Of a DNA stretch of 64,000 bases, positions 7,219-13,817 are shown piece by piece. Origin of the DNA: Flavobacterium sp. UBA7680 (GTDB taxonomy: Bacteria > Bacteroidota > Bacteroidia > Flavobacteriales > Flavobacteriaceae); NCBI RefSeq assembly GCF_002482975.1, contig NZ_DLHA01000019.1:216310-280309 (forward strand), given 5' to 3'. The position numbers were made by a program, and so were the translations under genes. How positions within the stretch are numbered: position 1 is the stretch's first letter; the number at the start of each line of letters is the position of its first letter. The notes beneath the pieces were generated by a model. It had not been told where the DNA came from. It did not search any database and was given only the letters and a program-made list of their open reading frames with translations.

Positions 7219-8049
7219 ATGACAGAGATCTTTAAAATATTTCGTATTACTGCTGCTGAGTCTTTTAAGATTCAGCTTACTGTAAACGAGCCTCATGTCC
7301 ATGATTTTGAAGAACTCATTATAGGCGGACAAGGTCAGCTGGAACATTTTATAGATTTTAAATCCCGTTTAATCGATGCGCCGTTTATCAGCTTTGTTAC
7401 CCAAGGAAAAATCCATCGTGTAAAACCTATTATTAAAGACGGTTTGTGTGATATGTGGGTTTTAAGATTTAAAAGTGAATTTATTGCAGAAACGATCTTT
7501 AGTCTTTATGCTTCTTTTCATGATAAGGCTAATATTCGTATGCAGAGTAATGACTGTTTTAATAGACTAGATATAATCTGTAAAATGATTCATGATGAAT
7601 ACAATCAGGAAGTGTCTGATTTGGCTGTTATTAGACAATTGTTAAGCACTCTTTTTACCATCATAGAATCAGAACGTCGTAAATTAAATCTAAACGACGA
7701 TGAGTCGAAGAAAATACAAAGCAGCACTTTTAAAAATTTCCTTAGACTTTTAGAAGAATATTACAAAGAGTCTAAAGATGTGAATTTTTATGCTGAAAAA
7801 CTTTTCATGACGACACGCAATCTCAATTTAATCTGCCAGAATGTATTGCAGCAAAGTGTTTCGGAAATTATAGAAACCCGCAAACTTACCGAAGCCAAAA
7901 ACTTATTGATGACTACGGATAAGAATATTGCCGAAATAGGTTATGAACTCGGATTTAATGAAAAAACCTATTTTACTCACGCCTTTAAACGCAAAGCAGG
8001 CCTTACTCCTACTGAGTTTCGGGAAGAAATGCTAAAAATGCTTTCCTAA
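7219..8049 (+). CDS. AraC-family transcriptional regulator
   Basis: A 276-residue regulator with an N-terminal cupin-like sensing region (PHVHDFEELIIGGQGQ near residue 25) and a C-terminal pair of helix-turn-helix motifs (residues about 175-270). The second HTH reads NIAEIGYELGFNEKTYFTHAFKRKAGLTPTEFR, the classic AraC signature. It is followed by an apparent operon of a SnoaL-like secreted protein, a YgiD-like dioxygenase and an esterase. The promoter of that operon carries two half-sites spaced 21 bp apart, as expected for an AraC-family monomer site. It is likely a local activator; the ligand is unknown. Confidence 0.88.
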   Translation: MTEIFKIFRITAAESFKIQLTVNEPHVHDFEELIIGGQGQLEHFIDFKSRLIDAPFISFVTQGKIHRVKPIIKDGLCDMWVLRFKSEFIAETIFSLYASFHDKANIRMQSNDCFNRLDIICKMIHDEYNQEVSDLAVIRQLLSTLFTIIESERRKLNLNDDESKKIQSSTFKNFLRLLEEYYKESKDVNFYAEKLFMTTRNLNLICQNVLQQSVSEIIETRKLTEAKNLLMTTDKNIAEIGYELGFNEKTYFTHAFKRKAGLTPTEFREEMLKMLS

Positions 8050-8056
8050 AAACACA

Positions 8057-8108
8057 ACCATTCTTCCGAAAAGCGTTACCGTTCCCTTATCATTTAGATG
8101 CAGCTTTG
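8057..8108 (+). promoter_or_regulatory. AraC-type direct repeat and promoter
   Basis: ACCATTC (8057-8063) and ACCGTTC (8078-8084) are spaced exactly 21 bp apart, two helical turns, as in AraC half-sites. A -7-like octamer CAGCTTTG (8101-8108) follows. Transcription would begin near 8114, which favours the ATG at 8131 over the upstream ATG at 8098. Confidence 0.55.
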
Positions 8109-8130
8109 TATCAACAAAATAAATGATATT

Positions 8131-8691
8131 ATGAAAAATTCAATTTTAATACAAGCAGCCGCTTTGGCTCTTGTTTTTACTGTAAGCACTACAGTAACCG
8201 CTCAGAAAAAAGATGATAAGGCTGATTTGGTAAAACAAATTAAAGAACTTGCTGCTGCAAATGCGCAAATAGCTAAAAATCTGGAAACTTTTGACACTTT
8301 AGACTTTACGGTTTTCAGCAACCGCGACTGGTCAAGACTTCACGAAAGCCATGCAAAAAACATCAAAGTACATTTTCCTGATGGACATACCGAAGTTGGT
8401 TTAGAACAGCATATCAAAACGCTGGATGCTATGTTTGTATATGCTCCTGATACCAGAATTAAGGAACATCCCATTAAAATTGGTTCGGGCAATATTACGG
8501 CTGTAATGGGTTATATGGAAGGAACTTTTACAAAACCAATGCCAACGGGTGACGGAAACTTTATACAGCCAACTGGAAAAAAATTCAGACTGCCAATGGC
8601 AACTATCGGAATTTGGGAAAATGGGACTATGCAGGAAGAATATCTTTTTTGGGATAATAAAGCCTACATGGAGCAAATACTAGGTAAATAA
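8131..8691 (+). CDS. Secreted SnoaL/NTF2-like protein
   Basis: The product is about 186 residues, with a signal peptide (MKNSILIQAAALALVFTVST, cleavage near TAQ-KK) and then a single domain of the SnoaL-like NTF2 fold (KNIKVHFPDGHTEVGLEQHIKTL and a C-terminal IGIWENGTMQEEYLFWDN strand pair). Such proteins bind or isomerise small hydrophobic molecules, and many are non-enzymatic. It leads an operon with the YgiD-like gene (9 bp away) and an esterase, downstream of an AraC regulator. The start at 8131 is chosen from the promoter position and signal peptide. Confidence 0.78.
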   Translation: MKNSILIQAAALALVFTVSTTVTAQKKDDKADLVKQIKELAAANAQIAKNLETFDTLDFTVFSNRDWSRLHESHAKNIKVHFPDGHTEVGLEQHIKTLDAMFVYAPDTRIKEHPIKIGSGNITAVMGYMEGTFTKPMPTGDGNFIQPTGKKFRLPMATIGIWENGTMQEEYLFWDNKAYMEQILGK

Positions 8692-8700
8692 ATTGAAGAA

Positions 8701-9591
8701 ATGGACAGAAAAGATTTTTTAAAAACTATGGCCATTTTACCATTGGGAGCTGCAGCAATGCAGCTCAGCTCCCTAAAAATAGCAACAGATACTTTTGGCG
8801 CAACAGAGCGTATGCCCGTTCTTTTTCTTGGACACGGGAATCCGATGAATGCTCTTGCAGATAATAATTTTACTCAGGGTTTTGAGCAAATTGCCAAAAC
8901 ATTGCCCAAACCACGTGCTATACTTTGTATTTCTGCACATTGGGAAACTAAAGGTACTTTTGTTACCGCAATGCAAAAACCGGAAACCATTCATGATTTT
9001 GGCGGTTTCCCAAAGGCTCTTTTCGACCTGCAATATCCTGCGCCCGGAAGTCCGGAATTAGCATTAGAAACACAAAAACTTATCACTTTTACTCCGGTTG
9101 GGCTCAGCAATGATTGGGGTCTGGATCACGGATGCTGGTCTGTAATAAAGTTTCTTTATCCAAATGCCGATATTCCTATTGTAGAAATGAGTATCGATTA
9201 TACAAAACCTGCTTCTTATCATTATGAATTAGGTAAAGAATTGGCAGCGTTAAGACGCAAAGGTGTACTTATTGTAGGAAGCGGAAACTCGGTACATAAT
9301 TTACAGCTTGCGGCATGGGATAAAATGATGGTTCCCGGATATGCCTACGAATGGGCACATATTGCAAATGAAAAAATGAAAAAAATGATTTTGGAAGATG
9401 ATCATCAATCGCTTATCAATTTTGATAAACAAGGACGTGAATTCGAACTCGCTGTTCCTACACCGGAACATTATATTCCAATGTTATACATATTAGCACT
9501 TAAAGAAAAAGACGAAAAAGCTACTGTATTTAATGATGCCTTAGTAGCCGGTTCACTCAACATGATGTCTATCAAAATTGACAAGGCATGA
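8701..9591 (+). CDS. 4,5-DOPA dioxygenase-like extradiol enzyme (YgiD family)
   Basis: This 296-residue protein belongs to the class III extradiol dioxygenase superfamily, YgiD/LigB-like. Visible metal-site segments are LFLGHGNPMNAL (near residue 43), CISAHWETKG, HDFGGFPKALF and WGLDHGCWSVI. Family members ring-cleave catechols such as DOPA using Zn or Fe. The N-terminus is extended (MDRKDFLKTMAILPLGAAAM) and resembles a secretion signal, although no clear twin-arginine pair is present. It overlaps the downstream esterase gene by 4 bp (ATGA), so the two are translationally coupled. Confidence 0.85.
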   Translation: MDRKDFLKTMAILPLGAAAMQLSSLKIATDTFGATERMPVLFLGHGNPMNALADNNFTQGFEQIAKTLPKPRAILCISAHWETKGTFVTAMQKPETIHDFGGFPKALFDLQYPAPGSPELALETQKLITFTPVGLSNDWGLDHGCWSVIKFLYPNADIPIVEMSIDYTKPASYHYELGKELAALRRKGVLIVGSGNSVHNLQLAAWDKMMVPGYAYEWAHIANEKMKKMILEDDHQSLINFDKQGREFELAVPTPEHYIPMLYILALKEKDEKATVFNDALVAGSLNMMSIKIDKA

Positions 9592-10316
9592 TTGTAAAAA
9601 AGCATTTTTGGGTATCCTTTGGTATCCTTATTTTAATTTCAATTTTTAGTTTTACTATTATGAATTCAAGCAGAGAAAATACCAAACTACATTATTTGGT
9701 AAGACAACCTAAAATCAAAACTACAAATCCGCCCTTAATTTTGTTATTGCATGGCGTAGGCGGAAATGAGCAGAACCTTTTTTCTTTTGCTAATGATTTG
9801 CCCGACAACTTTTTGGTAGTCTCTGCACGCGGGCCGCTTACTTTTGGCCCGGAAAGTTTTGCCTGGTTTCAGGTAAATTTCGTTGACGGAAAACCACAAA
9901 TCAACGAACAACAGGCCGAAGCTGCGAGAGTAACGATTTTAGATTTTATAGAAGATTTAAAACACGAACTTCATTTTGATGAAAAACAGGTTTATTTAAT
10001 AGGCTTTAGCCAAGGAGGAATCATGAGTTACAGCGCGGCTCTTACCGCTCCAGAAAAAATAAAAGGAATTGCCGTTATAAGCGGCAGACTTCTTCCTGAA
10101 GTACAACCTCTTATAGCAGACCATAAACGTCTTGAAAAACTTAAGGTTCTAGTTTTGCACGGAAGACAAGATCCTGTTCTTCACCTGCCTTATGCACTTG
10201 AAGCTGTAACTTATCTAAAATCAAAAGAAATGAATCCGGAATTTAAGTCTTACGAAGGAGGTCATTCCATAAACAAACAAATGCTTGATGACATAAATCT
10301 TTGGCTCGCAAAATAA
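9588..10316 (+). CDS. Alpha/beta hydrolase, phospholipase/carboxylesterase family
   Basis: A 242-residue alpha/beta hydrolase with an N-terminal hydrophobic anchor or signal (residues 7-24). Landmarks are the oxyanion strand LLLHGVGGNEQNLF, the nucleophile elbow GFSQGG (about residue 143), a candidate acid in LHGRQDPVL and the His in GGHSI near the C-terminus. It resembles YpfH/Est esterases acting on short acyl esters. It is coupled to the YgiD-like gene by a 4-bp overlap and ends at a strong terminator. The substrate is unknown; the neighbours hint at an aromatic ester. Confidence 0.85.
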   Translation: MIVKKHFWVSFGILILISIFSFTIMNSSRENTKLHYLVRQPKIKTTNPPLILLLHGVGGNEQNLFSFANDLPDNFLVVSARGPLTFGPESFAWFQVNFVDGKPQINEQQAEAARVTILDFIEDLKHELHFDEKQVYLIGFSQGGIMSYSAALTAPEKIKGIAVISGRLLPEVQPLIADHKRLEKLKVLVLHGRQDPVLHLPYALEAVTYLKSKEMNPEFKSYEGGHSINKQMLDDINLWLAK

Positions 10317-10326
10317 TAATCATTCA

Positions 10327-10360
10327 AAAAAATACCTGCTTTATAAAGCAGGTATTTTTT
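10327..10360. terminator. Bidirectional intrinsic terminator
   Basis: A perfect 17-bp-arm hairpin (core ATACCTGC/GCAGGTAT) with A-rich and T-rich flanks lies between the convergent esterase and NDH-2 genes. Confidence 0.85.
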
Positions 10361-10365
10361 TAGTT

Positions 10366-11634
10366 TTATGATCTAAAAATCATTCGTAAAGATTGATCTT
10401 TAGTAATATACGCCACAATCCAATTGTAAAACGTTTTGAGTTTATTGTTGTAGTTTGCCAAACCAAAAAGATGGATAAAAAGCCACGCCATTAAGGCCAG
10501 AAAACCACTAAGATGCAGTTTATGTTTAAAAAGATCCACCACAGCATTGTGTCTGCCTACAATCGCCATATCTCCTTTATCAAAATAAATAAAAGGCTTT
10601 TGAGGTTTTCCTTTTGCAATCAAAGAAAGGTTTTTTGCCAATAATTTCCCTTGCTGAATAGCAACCTGAGCCAGTTGCGGATGTCCGTTTGGATAATTAG
10701 GATCAGAACTCTGAATACAGCTGTCTCCAATGGCATATATAGCATCAGAAGACATTAATTTATTGTATTGATCGACAATCATTCTGTTTCCTTTTCCTAA
10801 ACTTGTCTGCGAAATTCCATCAAATACATTTGCTGTTACGCCAGCAGTCCAAATAAGGCTTTTGGTTTTAATAGATTCGCCATTTGTAAATTGCACTTCA
10901 TCATCCATATATGATTTCACCTGTGTATTTAGCTTGATTTTTACATCTAAATTTTCAAGTGCTTTATACGTTTCGCGATGTGTTTTTTCGCTCAGGTTAG
11001 CCAGTAATACCGGCATACTGTCAACGATATAGATACTAGCATTAGTCTTGGCAAGTTCAGGATATTCTTTTGCCAGCAGGTGTTTTTTCATTTCTGCAAG
11101 CATACCCGCAACTTCAACACCAGTTGGTCCGCCTCCGGCAACAACAATCGTCATTAATAGTTCACGTTCTTTACTATCTGTAGTTATAGAAGCTCGTTCC
11201 AGATTCTTCAACAATGCATTTCGCATCTTTAAAGCATCATCAACCGTTTTCATTGGTATCGCATTTTTCTGAACACTTTCAATACCATAAAAATTAGTTT
11301 TGGCTCCCGCGGCAAATACCAGAATATCATATTCTAACTCGCCGTTATTTAATTTTATAATTTTGTTTTCCTGATCAATGCTTACCACTTCTCCCATACG
11401 AAAATTGATGTTTTCGTATTGAAACATTTTCCTAAACGGATAACTTATACTTGAAGGCTCCAAAAAACTTGTCGCAACCTGATACAACAACGGAGAGAAA
11501 TAATTGTAATTGTTTCGGTCAACCACTGTAATGCTGTAATTAGAATTTTTACGCAGATTTTGTACAAGATTTAATCCGGCAAAACCACCGCCAATTACGA
11601 CGACTTTTTTCTTATTTGAAAATGATTTTTTCAT
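10366..11634 (-). CDS. ndh: Type II NADH dehydrogenase (NDH-2)
   Basis: The product is about 422 residues, with two dinucleotide-binding motifs: VVVIGGGFAGLNL at the N-terminus (FAD) and IVVAGGGPTGVEVAG near residue 165 (NADH). AIGDSCI sits near the flavin. A hydrophobic C-terminal stretch (LSGFLALMAWLFIHLFGLANY) would anchor it to the membrane. It should oxidise NADH and pass electrons to menaquinone without pumping protons. The frame is open to 11736, but the 34 extra residues do not look like NDH-2, so Met 11634 is chosen. A Crp/Fnr-like palindrome lies upstream; the intact crp-type gene at 11863 is divergent. Confidence 0.88.
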   Translation of the reverse strand: MKKSFSNKKKVVVIGGGFAGLNLVQNLRKNSNYSITVVDRNNYNYFSPLLYQVATSFLEPSSISYPFRKMFQYENINFRMGEVVSIDQENKIIKLNNGELEYDILVFAAGAKTNFYGIESVQKNAIPMKTVDDALKMRNALLKNLERASITTDSKERELLMTIVVAGGGPTGVEVAGMLAEMKKHLLAKEYPELAKTNASIYIVDSMPVLLANLSEKTHRETYKALENLDVKIKLNTQVKSYMDDEVQFTNGESIKTKSLIWTAGVTANVFDGISQTSLGKGNRMIVDQYNKLMSSDAIYAIGDSCIQSSDPNYPNGHPQLAQVAIQQGKLLAKNLSLIAKGKPQKPFIYFDKGDMAIVGRHNAVVDLFKHKLHLSGFLALMAWLFIHLFGLANYNNKLKTFYNWIVAYITKDQSLRMIFRS

Positions 11635-11742
11635 GATGTTTGGTATTAAATTAAACCGATCTGACAACTCAGTATCTTCGTTTTTTATACCGTGCAGTCT
11701 TATCTGTTTTTGTAAATGTTTTTTTCTCTTATTCATTTATAT

Positions 11743-11792
11743 ATGCAAAGTTGTACCTTTATAAGGAGAAAAAAGTTAATGTATTTGAAGAA
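11743..11792 (-). promoter_or_regulatory. Crp/Fnr-like promoter of ndh
   Basis: The minus-strand octamer CAACTTTG (11746-11753) is preceded by the palindrome TTAATGTATTTGAA (11776-11789) at the standard 37-bp offset. It aligns without gaps over 50 bp with the blocks at 2456 and 3799. Confidence 0.7.
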
Positions 11793-11862
11793 ATATTTTT
11801 AGAGATTTTTTTTTCTGAATTCCAAAATACACTTTGAATACCAGACAATTAAAACAAATCTT

Positions 11863-12438
11863 ATGTACGAAATTCTCTTTGCACATATTTCAAATTATAC
11901 TTTCATTTCTGATCCCGAAAAGGAAATACTTGAAGATAAACTGGAGCATAAAAAAGTGTCCCGAAAAGAGTTTTTGCTTACGGAATTTGAAGTATGTGAT
12001 TCCTATTATTTTGTATTGTCGGGCTGCATTCGGCTTTATAAAAATACCGACAACGGAAACGAGCAGATTTTACAATTTGGAATTGAAAAATGGTGGATTA
12101 GCGATTACAACAGTTTTGAAACCCAAAAGCCATCAGAATATAACCTGCAGGCCATTGAAGATACCGAAGTTTTGATTCTAAAAAGATCAGATTATAATTA
12201 TTTGTTTACCAATGTACCATGTCTGAACACTTATTTTAGGCTTATGATGCAAAAGGCATACAGTGCTTCACTTAAAAAAATGGAGATTATTCTTTGCCAT
12301 TCGGCAGAAGAACGTTACCAGCAATTCAGCACTTCCTTTCCGGGATTTGTACAAAGAATTCCGCAATATATGCTTGCCTCTTTTTTGGGATTTACACCGC
12401 AGTTTTTAAGTATGCTCAGGGCAAAAAAAGATTCCTAA
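11863..12438 (+). CDS. Crp/Fnr-family transcriptional regulator (intact paralogue)
   Basis: This 191-residue protein has an N-terminal cyclic-nucleotide-binding-like beta-barrel (about residues 20-120) and a C-terminal helix-turn-helix RIPQYMLASFLGFTPQFLSMLRAKK. The CNBD lacks an obvious cAMP phosphate-binding signature, as is common in Bacteroidota Crp-like proteins, so the ligand is unknown. It is very similar to the frameshifted gene at 2579. It is divergent from ndh, whose promoter has a TTAAnnTAnTTGAA palindrome. It is the best local candidate for binding that site and the two similar ones at 2489 and 3832. Confidence 0.88.
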   Translation: MYEILFAHISNYTFISDPEKEILEDKLEHKKVSRKEFLLTEFEVCDSYYFVLSGCIRLYKNTDNGNEQILQFGIEKWWISDYNSFETQKPSEYNLQAIEDTEVLILKRSDYNYLFTNVPCLNTYFRLMMQKAYSASLKKMEIILCHSAEERYQQFSTSFPGFVQRIPQYMLASFLGFTPQFLSMLRAKKDS

Positions 12439-12448
12439 TTAAACTAGT

Positions 12449-13639
12449 TTATTCTGATTTAGGAAATTTTGCTGCCGTAACTTTCGGGATAACCACTACA
12501 AAATCAAATCCATTTATAATTCTTGACAGCGTAACATCATTTACTACTATTTCTTTATTTTCTAATGCATTTCTTAATGACTGCATATCAACACAATACC
12601 ATTGATTACCTTCAACGGCACTAAATATTGGTTTTAAAACTTTTGTATTGTTGCTGTTTTCATTTATCTCTTGTTCTGGAAATCCTTTAAATGGCGAACC
12701 TATAGCGCCTGATTTCCCAACAATTAAAATGTGTAAAGAGTTTTTAAATTGGCTGTCCGCAATATTATGAACTAAACTGCCTATATCATAAACTTTCAAA
12801 TAGCTTTCGCCTTTTGGCAAATGTCCGGCTCCGTATTTAAAAAGATTCTTTTTGTTTGCCCATTTATCATATACGTTCATCAAATTATTCTTCATTAATT
12901 GAACTCGTAAATGATGGTTTTGCTCTTTATAAATCTTAGCTGTTAGTTTTAGCGCTTCAATTTGTTCTTTTTCCTTTTGACTTATATTTAGCTGCAGCAA
13001 TTCTTCAATTTGTTTTCCAAAATCATCTGTCATTAAATACATTGGCCTACTTGAATTTTTTAAAAAATCAGCAAAATATGTTTTGGATTTTAGTTCAATA
13101 TCTTCATAAATCTTTCTTGCTTTTTCATTCTTCGTTTTAAGTTTAAGTTCACTGCAAATCAATCGGTCGGCGTTCATTAAAACTTGATCAATTCCGTAAA
13201 CAGAAGTATTGGCTTTTACGAGTTTTTTCAACAGTTTAAATTCCGGTTCCATCGCAAAAAAAGAAAAAACATTTCCAAAATCATCGACATACTTTTCTAA
13301 TTGTACATTAGATAATGTTTTGATTTTTGAGGTAATTATTTCGGCCGAATACGGATCTATTTCGCAAAAGAAATTATCAAACTTAACTTTATCCGTTATT
13401 GCCGATGTAAAAAATGGAATTTCATTTGTAAAATGATCTTCGGCAAGTAATACATAATTTGATTTTTGTATTTCATTAATCAGATTATCCCAGCCATTTC
13501 CGGTAAAAGCTGTTTCATTTACAGCAAAAGTCTTGGCATTTTTCTTCACATATTTGGTTACCAAAGAATCTTGAGAAAAAGACATTAAAGGTGTTGCCAC
13601 TATTGCTGCCAACAGAATAAGTAAGTGAAATGGTTTCAT
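12449..13639 (-). CDS. Secreted protein with EreA/ChaN-like fold, function unknown
   Basis: The product is about 396 residues, with a signal peptide (MKPFHLLILLAAIVATPLMS, cleavage near FSQ). The segment NYVLLAEDHFTNEIPFF, followed by IDPYSAEII and FFAMEPEFKLLKKL, resembles the erythromycin-esterase/ChaN-like superfamily (GE-x-H and acidic residues). No antibiotic esterase function can be claimed. GAGHLPKGESYL near residue 280 is a second His motif. The start at 13639 follows a -7 octamer at 13679-13686 with a TTCACAATTGTTAA palindrome at the Crp-like distance. Its C-terminal end is 10 bp from the convergent crp-type gene. Confidence 0.6.
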   Translation of the reverse strand: MKPFHLLILLAAIVATPLMSFSQDSLVTKYVKKNAKTFAVNETAFTGNGWDNLINEIQKSNYVLLAEDHFTNEIPFFTSAITDKVKFDNFFCEIDPYSAEIITSKIKTLSNVQLEKYVDDFGNVFSFFAMEPEFKLLKKLVKANTSVYGIDQVLMNADRLICSELKLKTKNEKARKIYEDIELKSKTYFADFLKNSSRPMYLMTDDFGKQIEELLQLNISQKEKEQIEALKLTAKIYKEQNHHLRVQLMKNNLMNVYDKWANKKNLFKYGAGHLPKGESYLKVYDIGSLVHNIADSQFKNSLHILIVGKSGAIGSPFKGFPEQEINENSNNTKVLKPIFSAVEGNQWYCVDMQSLRNALENKEIVVNDVTLSRIINGFDFVVVIPKVTAAKFPKSE

Positions 13640-13678
13640 GATTTTATGAATTAAGTTAATTTGATTTTTTCGATGATG

Positions 13679-13722
13679 CAAAGTTACTATCATAACACAT
13701 TTCGCTGATTCACAATTGTTAA
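13679..13722 (-). promoter_or_regulatory. Crp/Fnr-like promoter, class TTAACAWWTGTGAA
   Basis: The minus-strand octamer TAACTTTG (13679-13686) and the palindrome TTAACAATTGTGAA (13709-13722) are separated by the same 37-bp offset found at 16460, 16575 and 22755. Confidence 0.68.
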
Positions 13723-13739
13723 GAAATAATTCTAAATAA

Positions 13740-13768
13740 AAAGAGCTCAATATAAAATTGAGCTCTTT
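13740..13768 (-). terminator. Intrinsic terminator of the beta-propeller gene
   Basis: A perfect 12-bp stem AAAGAGCTCAAT with a 5-base loop lies just after the stop of the gene ending at 13818, followed on the minus strand by a T-rich tract. Confidence 0.75.
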
Positions 13769-13817
13769 GACCTAATTAATCATTACTTGGGGCAAAATGT
13801 TTAAATCAGGCTGTACT

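Noticed and set aside
8098..8130. Upstream start for the SnoaL-like gene
   Set aside because: The start would overlap the -7 element CAGCTTTG and precede the transcript; it also hides the signal peptide.
11635..11736. N-terminal extension of NDH-2
   Set aside because: The 34 residues are basic, not NDH-2-like, and the ATG would be only about 5 nt from the predicted transcript start.
12449..13639. Macrolide resistance esterase
   Set aside because: Only the fold-level pattern matches, and the protein is exported under a Crp-like site.
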